Positions 49,355 to 58,406 of a stretch of DNA of 64,000 bases are shown in pieces; the first letter of the stretch is position 1; every line of letters starts with the position of its first letter. This DNA is from JANLYC01 sp963815445 (GTDB taxonomy: Bacteria; Actinomycetota; Actinomycetes; Propionibacteriales; Nocardioidaceae): NCBI GenBank assembly GCA_963815445.1, contig CAWFGV010000005.1, forward strand, positions 1 through 64,000, given 5' to 3'. The position numbers were made by a program, and so were the translations under genes. The notes beneath the pieces were generated by a model that saw only the letters and a list, made by a program, of their open reading frames with translations, did no database searches and was not told the origin of the DNA.

Positions 49355-50554
49355 TCAGTCGCCGACGGCGTACCGGCTGAAGCGCTCCCGGCCGGGCTGA
49401 CCCTCGATGAGGGGAGCCGGGACAGGCTCGTCCTCCAGCAGCTCCGGAGCGGTCAGTGGTCGCGGGAGCTCGGACAACGTGGCTGGAGCAGACAGGTCGC
49501 GGTCGACCCCCTGCAGGTCACGCATCTTGCGCGCGCTCACCAACACCCGGGTCTCGATCGAGCCGATGGCCTGGTTGTAGCTGCTGACGACCGTCGAGAT
49601 CGACCGGCCGAGCTTGTCGAGGTGGCCGCCGACCGTGCCGAGGCGGTCGTAGAGCTCGCGGCCGAGCTGGTGGACCTCACGCGCGTTGTCAGCCAGGGAC
49701 TCCTGCGTCCAGGCGTACGCGACGGTCTTGAGCATGGCGATCAACGTGGTCGGGGTGGCGAGCATGACGCCCTTGGACGCGGCGTGGTCGATCAGCGCGG
49801 GATCGACGTCGAGCGCCTGCGCGAAGATCGCCTCACCCGGCAAGAACATGACGACGAACTCGGGTGTCGGCGAGAACTGAGCCCAGTACGCCTTGGCGGC
49901 CAGCGCGTCGACGTGCGCACGGACCTGACGGGCATGGCGACGCAGCTCCGCGTCACGCGACTCGGCGCCTGCCTGAGTCGCAGTCAGGAACGCGTCGAGC
50001 GGAACCTTCGCGTCAACGACGATCTGCTTGCCGCCGGTCAGCCGGACGACCACGTCGGGGCGGAGTACGCCGTCGTCGGTCGACTGCGACACCTGCTCGT
50101 CGAACGTGCAGTGAGCGGTCAGCCCGGCGATCTCGAGGCTCCGTCGCAGCTGCATCTCACCCCAGGCGCCCCGGACCTGAGGTCGCCGCAGCGCCTCGGC
50201 CAACGCCTGCGTCTGCTGGCGCAGCTCGACTCCGCTGAGATGCACCGATTCGACCTGCTGCTTGAGCTGGGACTGCCAGGAGGCGCCCTGCTGCTCGAGG
50301 GAGTTGATGCGGTCGTTGAGCCTGTCGAGGCTGTCACGGACGGGACGCACGACCTGCTCGGTGGCGTGGACCCGCGAGTCGGCCAGCGCGAGGACCTGGC
50401 TGCTGGAGTCGTGGACGGCCTGCGACGACAGCGCGCGCAGCTCCTCATGCAGGTCACCGCGCGAGCGCGCGGCCATCCGGAGCCCGGCCACCACGCCGAC
50501 GGCGAGGCCGGTGGCGAGCGTCAACAAGGCGATGACGAAGGTGGTCGCGTTCAT
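49355..50554 (-). CDS. rmuC: DNA recombination protein RmuC
   Basis: 399-aa protein with an N-terminal TM helix (residues about 4-26), a long coiled coil (about 30-125) and an RmuC nuclease-like domain (RGAWGEMQLRRSLEIAGL, VVDAKVPLDAFLTA, EFVVMFLPGEAIFAQAL, TPTTLIAMLKTVAYAW). It limits rearrangement of DNA breaks and has recently been linked to a structural-maintenance type defence role in some bacteria. Nothing here shows defence partners. Confidence 0.92.
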   Translation of the reverse strand: MNATTFVIALLTLATGLAVGVVAGLRMAARSRGDLHEELRALSSQAVHDSSSQVLALADSRVHATEQVVRPVRDSLDRLNDRINSLEQQGASWQSQLKQQVESVHLSGVELRQQTQALAEALRRPQVRGAWGEMQLRRSLEIAGLTAHCTFDEQVSQSTDDGVLRPDVVVRLTGGKQIVVDAKVPLDAFLTATQAGAESRDAELRRHARQVRAHVDALAAKAYWAQFSPTPEFVVMFLPGEAIFAQALDVDPALIDHAASKGVMLATPTTLIAMLKTVAYAWTQESLADNAREVHQLGRELYDRLGTVGGHLDKLGRSISTVVSSYNQAIGSIETRVLVSARKMRDLQGVDRDLSAPATLSELPRPLTAPELLEDEPVPAPLIEGQPGRERFSRYAVGD

Positions 50555-50675
50555 GTCCACGACCATGACACAGGCCACCGACAATCCCGGGCAGCTCGGC
50601 GATCGGCGGCAATTCGCGCCACGCTGGCAGGGATCGGGCTCGCGCCGGGCGCCCGGCCCTCGCGACGATGGCCCG

Positions 50676-51587
50676 ATGACCGACTGCAGAGCCGTTGTCG
50701 ACGGCACCGTCACCTTCGCCAACGGAGGTGGCCTCAGCGTCGAGGGGTTTCGGCTCGACCTTCCGGGTCCCGATGTCGATACCGAGGAGGTGGGGCGGCT
50801 GCTGGTGAGCTCGCTGGGACTGCTGATGGCCGACGACATACGGCTGGACAGCGTCCAGATCGTCGAGGAGTCGCACAAAGGCACCCGTGGCGGACCAGCC
50901 GACCGGACGACCCCAACGGGAAAGAGCAGCCGGCTGGTCGATCTCAGCCATCCCATCCGGGCGGGAATGGTCACGCTGCCTGGACTCCCCGGCCCCGAGA
51001 TCACTCAACACCTGACGCGCGAGGCGTCGCGTTCCCACTATGCCGACGACACGACGTTCGAGATCGGTCGGATCTCGATGGTGGCCAACACCGGCACCTA
51101 CGTCGACTCGCCGCACCACCGGTTCGCCGACGGAGCCGATCTTTCCGGTCTGGCGCTCGCGTCGCTGGCCGACGTCCCCGCTCTCGTCGTCCGGCTGCGC
51201 GACGCACCGCCAGGTGGCGTCACTGTCGAGACGCTGGCGGCGTACGACGTTCGGGGCCACGCGGTGCTGATCGAGACGGGTGACAGCGACCGGTTCGGCA
51301 CCCCGGAGTATGTCGAGAAGGCGTCCTTCCTCACGCGTGCCGGCGCCGCGTGGCTGGTCGACCAAGGCGCTGTTGCGGTCGGGATCGACGCGGCCAACAT
51401 CGACGACATGACAGACGGGACCCGGCCGGCGCACACGTTGCTGCTGCGCGCCGGAATCCCGATCGTCGAACACCTCACCGGCCTTGCCGAGGTACCTCCG
51501 ACCGGTGCGCGGTTCTTCGCCGTACCGCCCAGGGTGGTGGGACTTGGCACGTTTCCTGTGCGAGCGTTCGCACTCGTGCCGGCCTGA
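50676..51587 (+). CDS. Cyclase-family (kynurenine-formamidase-like) hydrolase with N-terminal extra domain
   Basis: 303 aa. From about residue 87 (RLVDLSHPIRAGM) it is a PF04199 cyclase-family hydrolase. The metal motif normally HxGTHxDxPxH reads NTGTYVDSPHH here, as in a cyclase subfamily, so both leading His are replaced. A second site is GIDAANIDD. Residues 1-85 form a small alpha/beta module (CRAVVDGTVTFANGGGLSVE, VGRLLVSSLGLLMADDI, VEESHKG) not part of the standard fold. The reaction is not assignable. Confidence 0.75.
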   Translation: MTDCRAVVDGTVTFANGGGLSVEGFRLDLPGPDVDTEEVGRLLVSSLGLLMADDIRLDSVQIVEESHKGTRGGPADRTTPTGKSSRLVDLSHPIRAGMVTLPGLPGPEITQHLTREASRSHYADDTTFEIGRISMVANTGTYVDSPHHRFADGADLSGLALASLADVPALVVRLRDAPPGGVTVETLAAYDVRGHAVLIETGDSDRFGTPEYVEKASFLTRAGAAWLVDQGAVAVGIDAANIDDMTDGTRPAHTLLLRAGIPIVEHLTGLAEVPPTGARFFAVPPRVVGLGTFPVRAFALVPA

Positions 51588-51614
51588 GTGTCCGCCGATC
51601 GAGTGAACTGTCAC

Positions 51615-51620
51615 TAGGGT
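51615..51620 (+). promoter_or_regulatory. Leaderless -10 box of the GNAT gene
   Basis: TAGGGT, 7 nt before the ATG at 51628. Confidence 0.5.
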
Positions 51621-51627
51621 CGCGGCT

Positions 51628-52149
51628 ATGGATGACGACGTCGCCTTCGAGACCGAGCGATGCCGGATCCGTGACTGGCGGAGCGAGGACGTCGATCGCG
51701 TGTTGGACATCTACTCGCGCTGGGAGGTGGCCAAATGGCTGGGCTCGGCACCGCGGGTGATGGAGTCGCCGAAGCAGGCCGGGGATGCGGTCGCCCACTG
51801 GTCGGGGATCAACGCGAGCGAGGGCTGGTCCGGCTTCTGGGCGGTCGAGCGGAAGTCCGACGGGGTCGTGGCAGGTGCGGTGCTGCTGGTGCCGCTGCCT
51901 GACGGTGACGGGGAGGTCGAGGTGGGATGGCACTTCCACCCGGACTCGTGGGGTCAGGGGCTGGCGACGGAGTCCGCGCGCGCAACGGTGACCTGGGGTT
52001 TCGACCACGGGCTCGACGAGATCCTGGCCGTCGTACGACCGGGGAACGAACCGTCGATGGCGGTATGCCGGCGGCTGGGCATGACCCACGTAGGGCAGAC
52101 GTCGGCCTACTACGGCTCCGAGCTCGAGCTCTTCCGCCTCACCCCCTGA
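51628..52149 (+). CDS. GNAT-family N-acetyltransferase (RimJ/RimL-like)
   Basis: 173-aa acetyltransferase. It has the order typical of the RimJ/RimL branch: ERCRIRDWRSEDVDRVL, VGWHFHPDSWGQGLATESARATVTWGF (acetyl-CoA pyrophosphate loop QGLATE) and RPGNEPSMAVCRRLGMTHVG. It could acetylate protein N-termini, amino acids or drugs. Confidence 0.82.
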   Translation: MDDDVAFETERCRIRDWRSEDVDRVLDIYSRWEVAKWLGSAPRVMESPKQAGDAVAHWSGINASEGWSGFWAVERKSDGVVAGAVLLVPLPDGDGEVEVGWHFHPDSWGQGLATESARATVTWGFDHGLDEILAVVRPGNEPSMAVCRRLGMTHVGQTSAYYGSELELFRLTP

Positions 52150-52171
52150 CGCACCGGGTTCGGAACACCAC

Positions 52172-52198
52172 TGCGGTCGGCGAGGCTGTTTGACCGCA
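52172..52198 (+). terminator. Hairpin after the GNAT gene
   Basis: TGCGGTC/GACCGCA, a 7-bp stem with a 13-nt loop in the 114-bp gap before ychF. It is flanked by near-repeats CCGGGTTCGGAA and CCGGGTTCCGAA. Confidence 0.45.
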
Positions 52199-52249
52199 AC
52201 CGGGTTCCGAATCAGCCCAGCGGATTCGCGACTGGGGTGCCCTTCGCCG

Positions 52250-52255
52250 TAGCCT
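52250..52255 (+). promoter_or_regulatory. Leaderless -10 box of ychF
   Basis: TAGCCT, 8 nt before the GTG at 52264. It sets the start, since the longer upstream frame would include the promoter. Confidence 0.5.
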
Positions 52256-52263
52256 TGTCGCCC

Positions 52264-53340
52264 GTGGCACTCACCATCGGGATCGTCGGACTCCCCAACG
52301 CCGGCAAGTCGACCCTGTTCAACGCGCTGACCAAGAACAACGTGCTCGCGGCGAACTACCCGTTCGCGACGATCGAGCCCAACATCGGCGTGGTCGGGGT
52401 CCCGGACGCGCGGCTCGGCGTACTCGCGGAGATCCACGGATCGGCCAAGCAGCTGCCCGCCACGGTGCAGTTCGTCGACATCGCCGGCATCGTGCGGGGC
52501 GCGTCGGAGGGAGAGGGGCTGGGCAACAAGTTCCTGTCCCACATCCGTGAGGCCGCCGCGATCTGTCAGGTCACGCGCGTCTTCCGCGACGACGACGTCA
52601 CGCACGTCGACGGCAAGGTCTCGCCCGCAGACGACATCTCGACGATCCAGACTGAGCTGATCCTGGCCGACCTGCAGACAGTCGAGAAGGCCGTCCCGCG
52701 GCTGGAGAAGGAGGCGCGGCTCAAGAAGGAGGCAGTCGCCCAGCTCGACGCCGTGCGCGAAGCGCAGAAGGCGCTGGAGGCGGGTACGCCGATCACGGCC
52801 ACCTCGATCGACCGTGAGCTGATCCGTGAGCTCATGTTGATGACGGCCAAGCCATTCATCTACGTCTTCAACTGCGACGCCGACGAACTGGCCGACGAGG
52901 AGCTCAAGACGGGTATGCGCGAGATCGTCGCGCCGTCGGAGGCGATCTTCCTCGACGCGAAGTTCGAGGCCGAGCTGGTCGAGCTCGGCGACGACGACGA
53001 AGCCCGGGCGATGCTCGAGGAGATGGGCGTTGACGAACCCGGGCTGGACACGCTGGCGCGGGTCGGCTTCGACACCCTGGGCCTGCAAACGTACCTGACC
53101 GCCGGGCCCAAGGAGTCGCGCGCCTGGACGATCCCGAAGGGCGCTACCGCACCCGAGGCCGCCGGTGTCATCCACACCGACTTCCAGCGCGGCTTCATCA
53201 AGGCCGAGATCGTTTCGTATGACGACCTGGTGGCGGCCGGTTCCATGGCGGCGGCAAAGTCAGCCGGCAAGGTGCGCATGGAGGGCAAGGACTACATCAT
53301 GGCCGACGGCGACGTCGTCGAGTTCCGCTTCAACGTCTGA
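52264..53340 (+). CDS. ychF: Redox-regulated ATPase YchF (OLA1 family)
   Basis: 358-aa Obg-related P-loop ATPase associated with ribosomes. G1 is GLPNAGKST (9-17), G3 the VDIAGIVRGASEGEGLGNKF stretch, followed by the coiled-coil insert (EKAVPRLEKEARLKKEA). The G4 position reads FNCDADE instead of NKxD, the reason YchF prefers ATP. The C-terminal TGS domain is GVIHTDFQRGFIKAEIVSYDD. Normal length, intact. Confidence 0.95.
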   Translation: MALTIGIVGLPNAGKSTLFNALTKNNVLAANYPFATIEPNIGVVGVPDARLGVLAEIHGSAKQLPATVQFVDIAGIVRGASEGEGLGNKFLSHIREAAAICQVTRVFRDDDVTHVDGKVSPADDISTIQTELILADLQTVEKAVPRLEKEARLKKEAVAQLDAVREAQKALEAGTPITATSIDRELIRELMLMTAKPFIYVFNCDADELADEELKTGMREIVAPSEAIFLDAKFEAELVELGDDDEARAMLEEMGVDEPGLDTLARVGFDTLGLQTYLTAGPKESRAWTIPKGATAPEAAGVIHTDFQRGFIKAEIVSYDDLVAAGSMAAAKSAGKVRMEGKDYIMADGDVVEFRFNV

Positions 53341-53467
53341 GGTCCATAGGGTGACTCGAGCTGTGATTCGAGCCGGCGCTACTCCGAGGAGGCTCAGGTC
53401 CGTTGATGATTGGTGGCTGGTAGACCGAGCCGATCTGAAGTGCGGTAGGTCACGACCACTCTCACGG

Positions 53468-53860
53468 CTAGCCCCGCCGGGGACCACTGAAGAAGGCGGT
53501 TTCGACGGTGGACGGCCAAAGACACAAAATGCGGCCGCCTTCGGCCCCGGTTCGGAACCCGTGGACAGCGCCGGGAGGAATGAACACGAACGTGCCCGGT
53601 CCGATGCCCTCTGCCGGGTCGGAGCCAGTGTAGAACGTGTACGTCCCCTCGAGGATATAGAACGCCTCTGCTTCATCGTGGGTGTGCGGGGGGTTGTCGA
53701 AGCCGGGGTCTTGCCAGGCCTCGCCGAACGCCCAATGCCCGTCCGTCTCTGTTCGGGCGGCCTTGCGGGTGATGTGTGCCCGGTGCTGCCCCATCGGTAG
53801 GACGATGCTGTCTCCGTCAGCTGGCCCACGCAAAATTACTTTGGGTCCCTGCTCACTCAT
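53468..53860 (-). CDS. Cupin-domain protein
   Basis: 130-aa cupin. Motif 1 is NPPHTHDEAEAFYILEGTY and motif 2 GTFVFIPPGAVHGF, with the canonical three His and Glu. The ATG has GGAGG 7 nt upstream. It lies next to a broken NIPSNAP gene on the same strand. The 53341-53467 gap shows no gene. Function unknown. Confidence 0.75.
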   Translation of the reverse strand: MSEQGPKVILRGPADGDSIVLPMGQHRAHITRKAARTETDGHWAFGEAWQDPGFDNPPHTHDEAEAFYILEGTYTFYTGSDPAEGIGPGTFVFIPPGAVHGFRTGAEGGRILCLWPSTVETAFFSGPRRG

Positions 53861-53993
53861 GTCCGGACCTCCTCCTCGCCAGACATGCGTCGGCGAGCCA
53901 GCACCAGCATGACCCCGATTCGGTCGGGAGTGAAGACCGCCCCGAGACGATTGACACCCGTCGGATTCTGGATGCTCATGCGACTACAGCAGC

Positions 53994-54276
53994 TCATCGA
54001 CCATGTCCAGGGTCGAAGTCTGGATGAAATCAGACGGGTCGGGCGCAGCGACAGCCGTTCAGCCAGTGCGTGGTACCGCTCCTCCGCTGCTTCGAAGCCG
54101 TCGGCCCCGGAGTAAGCAACGAGCCACACGAACCGATCCTGTGGTCGATCCACCCATGCACCGACCAGGTGGAAGCCCTCCTACTGCCGCAGTGGCACGA
54201 TGCCACCCTCCCAACCTGCGATCCAGTCGTCCATGTGTCCGGGTCGGATCCGGTAGTCCCGCAGCTGTGTCTCCAT
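53994..54276 (-). pseudogene. NIPSNAP-family gene, broken by a stop and a frameshift
   Basis: From the ATG at 54276: METQLRDYRIRPGHMDDWIA, then WEGGIVPLRQ, an in-frame TAG at 54181-54183, EGFHLVGAW, DRPQDRFVWLVAYSGADGFE, and a slip near ERLSLRP. After this the other frame supplies DPSDFIQTSTLDMVDELL and a stop at 53994-53996. Intact NIPSNAP proteins of this type are about 95-110 aa, so the whole gene is present but interrupted twice. Its first 80 bp recur at 59393-59470. Confidence 0.75.
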
Positions 54277-54408
54277 GAGGTCGAGTACCGGCCAGAAGAG
54301 CGTCGTTAGTGGCTACCAGAAGATGTGTTGCGATGCCTAGGTGAAGGGATCGGTGAGGAGACGCGGATCCGGAAGGACATCGTCCGCCTTGCGTGAGATC
54401 GTCATGAC

Positions 54409-55539
54409 GTGACTACGGAAGCGACGCACCGGCTGACGCAACACCAGGCACAGCGGATCGCCGTCCAGGCAGCTCTGTTGGCCGACGACCGCCCGGACGA
54501 CCTGCTGGACGCCGCCCGGCGGCTCACGATGCTCCCGCTCGACCAGACCCGTGCGGTGGCGCCGGCCGCAGAGCTGGTCCTCTGGAGCAGACTCGGGAAC
54601 GACCACCGGCGCGGCGATCTAGACGACGCGATCGCGTCGCAGCAGGTCGTCGAGGTCGCCGGTCAGTTGCGCTCCATCGACGACGTCGCCCTGTACCGGG
54701 CCGAGATGGCCGCCTGGCCGACTCCGGGGTCCTGGAAGGAGTGGCACCACCTGCTGAGCGACTGGATGGAGGCCAACGAAGCGGGTCGCCTGGACGTGCT
54801 CGAGCGACTACGCCAAGAAGGACCGCTGCCGGTCAGCTCGCTACCCGACACCTGCGTGCGCCCCTGGCGATCGTCGGGTTGGAACGACGGGAAGAACACC
54901 CGCATGCTGGTCGCCCAGCTCGTGCAGCGCGGCGAAGTGGCGGTCGCGGGTCGTGAGAACCGTGAACGCATCTACGACCTCGCCGAACGCGTCTACCCCG
55001 ACGACCCAGTCCCGCCGCTCGCCGAAGCCGAGGCCGAGCTCGACCGCCGCCGCCTGCGTGCCTTCGGCATTGCCCGCGCCGGCGCGGTCTACCAGCAGGG
55101 CGAACCGGTCGGGGCCGGCGAGGCCGGTGAGCCGGTGGTGGTCGAAGGTGTACGAGGAAAGTGGCGCGTCGATCCCGCCGCGTTGGCGGCGCTCGACCGT
55201 CCCGCGCCTGACCGTACCGAGCTGCTCGCGCCCTTCGACCTCCTGCTGCACGATCGCAAACGGATGACCGACCTGCTCCGCTTCGACTACACGCTGGAGA
55301 TGTACAAGCCCAAGGAGAAGCGCCGCTGGGGCTACTACGCCCTGCCCGTCCTGCACGGTGACCGGCTGGTGGGCAAGGTCGACTTGACCGCCGACCACGA
55401 GGCGGGCGTACTGCTCGTGCACGCGGTGCATGAGGACGAGCCGTTCCACGACGACCTGCGCTCCACTGTCGAGCTCAGGCTCACGGAGCTGGCGCGCTGG
55501 CTCGACCTCACCGTGTCGGAGGCGCCACACGAGACCTGA
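54409..55539 (+). CDS. Winged-helix HTH_42 protein (YcaQ/AlkX-like DNA glycosylase family)
   Basis: 376-aa protein of the PF06224 family, whose members (YcaQ, AlkZ) unhook interstrand cross-links by base excision. The C-terminal block LLAPFDLLLHDRKRMTDLLRFDYTLEMYKPKEKRRWGYYALPVLHGDRLVGKVD is characteristic. A winged-helix stretch lies at about 120-190. The N-terminus (LTQHQAQRIAVQAALL) fits. The catalytic Gln-x-Asp motif is not placed with confidence, so activity is inferred. The 3' end overlaps the convergent oxidase gene by 32 bp. Confidence 0.75.
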   Translation: MTTEATHRLTQHQAQRIAVQAALLADDRPDDLLDAARRLTMLPLDQTRAVAPAAELVLWSRLGNDHRRGDLDDAIASQQVVEVAGQLRSIDDVALYRAEMAAWPTPGSWKEWHHLLSDWMEANEAGRLDVLERLRQEGPLPVSSLPDTCVRPWRSSGWNDGKNTRMLVAQLVQRGEVAVAGRENRERIYDLAERVYPDDPVPPLAEAEAELDRRRLRAFGIARAGAVYQQGEPVGAGEAGEPVVVEGVRGKWRVDPAALAALDRPAPDRTELLAPFDLLLHDRKRMTDLLRFDYTLEMYKPKEKRRWGYYALPVLHGDRLVGKVDLTADHEAGVLLVHAVHEDEPFHDDLRSTVELRLTELARWLDLTVSEAPHET

Positions 55540-56053
55540 GGGCAGGTACTTCCATGGCGCGTTGACGCTCCTGCCGCTGGTGGATCAGTTCTTCGACCGC
55601 GCTCGGCAGGGTGGTCTCGAAGTCGATCAGCTTCGCCCAGGTCGGGGTCACGACGATCCGGACCATGCCGTCGTGGTAGAGCGACCGCACCTCCGCCTCC
55701 CACTCGACCCGTTGCTCAGGTGTCATCTCGTAGGTGCTCGTGGCCTGGAGATACTCGTCCGGGATGCCATCGACGAAGTCCAGCTCCGCCCGGCCGCGGA
55801 TGAGCAAGATCTTGGGCGGGTGCACCTCGGTGTCGATCGTCAGGGCAACCATCGGGTTGTGGCTCAGCGCCCGTAGCTTCGGAGCATTCTTCGCCGTGCA
55901 CATCACGATCGTCGTGCCGTTCCAAGCGAACGCGATCGGGACACTGCGCGGCGTCCCGTCCTTGGCGACGTACGCCAGACGTGTGATGTCGCGGGCCAAC
56001 AGCTCCTGGCTGGTCGGTCGGTCCAGGACCTCGGTGATCAGGTTCCGTAGCAC
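55508..56053 (-). CDS. Pyridoxamine-5'-phosphate-oxidase-fold protein
   Basis: 181-aa split-barrel flavin- or F420-binding protein. VLDRPTSQELLARDITRLAYVAKDGTPRSVPIAFAWNGTTIVMCT is the family opening, and NPMVALTIDTEVHPPKILLIRGRAEL the following strands. True PdxH motifs are lacking, so it is probably a reductase or oxidase of another small molecule. The GTG at 56053 has GGAAGGA upstream. Last of a four-gene minus-strand group (MFS, reductase, VOC, this). Confidence 0.75.
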   Translation of the reverse strand: MLRNLITEVLDRPTSQELLARDITRLAYVAKDGTPRSVPIAFAWNGTTIVMCTAKNAPKLRALSHNPMVALTIDTEVHPPKILLIRGRAELDFVDGIPDEYLQATSTYEMTPEQRVEWEAEVRSLYHDGMVRIVVTPTWAKLIDFETTLPSAVEELIHQRQERQRAMEVPALRSRVAPPTR

Positions 56054-56142
56054 GACTGTTCCTTCCGTTGTCGTTCCCGGTTCTACCGGTGGATCGTTCT
56101 CGTCGGTCGCTGGTCGGCCGCCAGGCCTGTCGGCTAGACGAG

Positions 56143-56577
56143 TCAGCCGAGCTGCTCGGCCAGGGCGACGATGACCCCCTCGGGTCCGCGGACGTAGCAG
56201 AGCCGATAGGTGTCCCCGTGCCGGGTCACCTCCCCTATGAGGTCCCCGCCGTGTGCTCGCAGTCGGGCGAGGGAGGCGTCGATGTCGTCGACCTCGAACA
56301 TGACGCTGCGCAACCCGAGGGTGTTCGGGATGCTTTCCCGTCCCGCACTGACCGCGATGGGGCTGTGGAACTTCGTCAGCTCGAGCCGGCCGTGGCCGTC
56401 GGGGGTTCGCATCATCGCGATGCCGGCACGGACTCCCTGGATCGCGTTGAGCTGGTCCACCGAAGGTCCCTCGAGCGTCGCCTCGCCCTCCACCTCCAAT
56501 CCGAGCTCGACGAAGAACTCCTTCGCCGCCTCGAGGTCGTCGACGACGACGCTCACGTGGTCCATCCGGATGGTCAT
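56143..56577 (-). CDS. VOC-family protein (glyoxalase-like)
   Basis: 144 aa with DHVSVVVDDLEAAKEFFVELGLEV, the ELTKFHSP metal-ligand Glu/His segment and the closing YRLCYVRGPEGVIVALAEQLG. Paired beta-alpha modules suggest metal binding. It lies 6 bp from the neighbouring reductase gene, so likely co-transcribed and perhaps a resistance or detoxification partner. Confidence 0.78.
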   Translation of the reverse strand: MTIRMDHVSVVVDDLEAAKEFFVELGLEVEGEATLEGPSVDQLNAIQGVRAGIAMMRTPDGHGRLELTKFHSPIAVSAGRESIPNTLGLRSVMFEVDDIDASLARLRAHGGDLIGEVTRHGDTYRLCYVRGPEGVIVALAEQLG

Positions 56578-56583
56578 GGTGGT

Positions 56584-57168
56584 CTACCTTTCTGAAGCGG
56601 TGTTGTTGTCGATCTCGTAGCGCAGCAGCGCCACGCCGTTCTCGAACGCCGTGGCTTCGACCAGCACCAGATCCTGGCGGTTGGCAAAGACGCGCGCTCC
56701 CTTGCCGAGTGACACCGGGCAGACCAGCATCCGGACCTCGTCGACGAGGCCGGCGTCCAGCAGGGCGCGCATGAGTTTCAGGCTCCCCCACAGCCAGATG
56801 TCCTTGCCGTCCTGGTCCTTGAGCTCGCGGACGGTAGCGACTGGGTCGCTTGTCACGGTCGCGGCGGGAAAGTCGCCCCAGGGGGCGTCCTCCAAAGTGG
56901 ATGAGGCGACGAGCTTGGTGAGCATGTTGAGCTTTTCGCCGTACTCGCCCTGCTCGTCGGCGTTGGGCCAATAGTCCTTGGTCTGGTGGTAGGTGTTCGC
57001 GCCGAGGATCATCGTGTCGACCGAGTCGATGAACCCCAGCAGGTTCGCCTTGAACGCACTGGTGTCGGTATCGGAGAAGGGTTCTCCGGACACGAAGCTC
57101 AGTCCGCCGTCCTGCTCGGCGGCGACGTTGTCGACAGTGACCCACTGCTGGACGATGAGCTTTCGCAT
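56584..57168 (-). CDS. Dihydrofolate-reductase-fold (RibD C-terminal-like) protein
   Basis: 194 aa. The opening MRKLIVQQWVTVDNVAA, then MILGANTYHQTKDYW, IWLWGSLKLMRALLDAGLVDEVRMLVCPVSLGKGARVF and a final strand match the 'dihydrofolate reductase family' branch, which uses NADPH but is not the folate enzyme. The ATG has AAGGAG 9 nt upstream and starts 2 bp past the MFS stop. Confidence 0.82.
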   Translation of the reverse strand: MRKLIVQQWVTVDNVAAEQDGGLSFVSGEPFSDTDTSAFKANLLGFIDSVDTMILGANTYHQTKDYWPNADEQGEYGEKLNMLTKLVASSTLEDAPWGDFPAATVTSDPVATVRELKDQDGKDIWLWGSLKLMRALLDAGLVDEVRMLVCPVSLGKGARVFANRQDLVLVEATAFENGVALLRYEIDNNTASER

Positions 57169-57170
57169 GT

Positions 57171-58406
57171 TCAGGTTCTCCTTGCGTAGTTGGTGATGAT
57201 CGTGTCCGCGGACGGATGGTGGAGTCGCTCCGGTCCGGGCTGGGTGGCTCGGATCAGCGGGCGGGTGAGGGCCGCGGACACGAGCAGCGAGACGACGGCG
57301 AGCACGGTGATGGCGTGCCCGGGCCGGATCACCTCGGCCATCGCGCCCGCGAGGAGTGCGCCGAGCCCCTGGCAGGTGGCGCGGGCGGCGGACTCCGCGC
57401 CGAGCACCTGACCGGACAGGTGCGGTGGGGTGAGCCCTACGAGCAGCTCCTGCTGGGCGAGCGTCGCGGCGTACCCGAGGCAGGCGCAGCCCGCCAGGAG
57501 CGCGGCTACCGGTGTGCCCGGGCCGAAGACGAAGAGGAGGAACGGCACCGCTAGCCACCAACGCAGCCACCGCGCTGAGGACCGTCTCTGCGCTGCGTCG
57601 AGGATCCGCCCCACCAGCACGTCCCCGACGAGCATGCCGGCGGCCCCGGCCACGAACAGCGCAGCGGCCGCGTCGCCGGCGAACGGCACGAACAGCGCCT
57701 CGCACCCCGCCACCAGCCCGTTGGGGATAGTCAGCGCGAGCAGGAGCGGCCGCGTGGACGGGAGCGTCAACAGGATGCGGTTGCCCCGCCAGGTCTCGCG
57801 GAGCCCGGTGCGCCCGGTGCGGCGTGCACGGCGGTCGCCGATACCGGTCCAGGTGATCGGGACTGCCAACGCGGACAGTGCCGTGGCGACCCAGAGCACC
57901 TGCTGCACGGCGAGCAGGTGGAGCAGTGATCCTCCGATCGCGAAGCCCAGCACTTGCATCACGCCGACCGAGGCGTTCATCGCCGAACGTGCCAGTGCGT
58001 ACTGGCCCCGAGGCAGCACCTCCGCCAGCAGGCCCCACCGCACGCCGCTGCCGATCGACATCACGAAGGCCCCGCCGAGTGCGACGAGCAGGCGGGTGCC
58101 GGGAGGGAGCGACAGGGCCGCCTGCAGGACGAGTCCGATCGTCGTGGCGGTGCACACCGCGCCCAGTGCGTGCCGCGGCCGGACGGTGTCGGCCGCGGAC
58201 ATCAAGGTGCTGGCTCCGGCAAGCTGCACGAGCGAAGGCCCGAACATCGTGGCCGCCGCCAGCAGCGGCGAGCCCGTCTGCGCGTAGACGAGTGTCCCCA
58301 GGCTCAGGCTGGCCATCGTCGCCGCGGCGACACCCAGGGCGCTGCCGGTCCAGAGGGCGCGGAACTCCCGGTGCCGGAACAGGCCGAGGTAGCCGCGAGT
58401 GGTCAT
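57171..58406 (-). CDS. MFS transporter (12-TM, DHA-like exporter)
   Basis: 411 aa with about 12 hydrophobic helices: FRALWTGSALGVAAATMASLSLGTLVYAQTG (TM1), a charge-rich central loop (GDRRARRTGRTG) between the halves and LLAGCACLGYAATLAQQELLVGL. Loop sequences resemble bacterial exporter-type MFS proteins. First of the minus-strand group and divergent from the lysR gene, which probably controls it. Substrate unknown. Confidence 0.82.
   Translation of the reverse strand: MTTRGYLGLFRHREFRALWTGSALGVAAATMASLSLGTLVYAQTGSPLLAAATMFGPSLVQLAGASTLMSAADTVRPRHALGAVCTATTIGLVLQAALSLPPGTRLLVALGGAFVMSIGSGVRWGLLAEVLPRGQYALARSAMNASVGVMQVLGFAIGGSLLHLLAVQQVLWVATALSALAVPITWTGIGDRRARRTGRTGLRETWRGNRILLTLPSTRPLLLALTIPNGLVAGCEALFVPFAGDAAAALFVAGAAGMLVGDVLVGRILDAAQRRSSARWLRWWLAVPFLLFVFGPGTPVAALLAGCACLGYAATLAQQELLVGLTPPHLSGQVLGAESAARATCQGLGALLAGAMAEVIRPGHAITVLAVVSLLVSAALTRPLIRATQPGPERLHHPSADTIITNYARRT

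Noticed and set aside
49355..50554. RmuC as part of a defence island
   Set aside because: Neighbours are ordinary housekeeping and metabolic genes; no nuclease, helicase or sensor partner.
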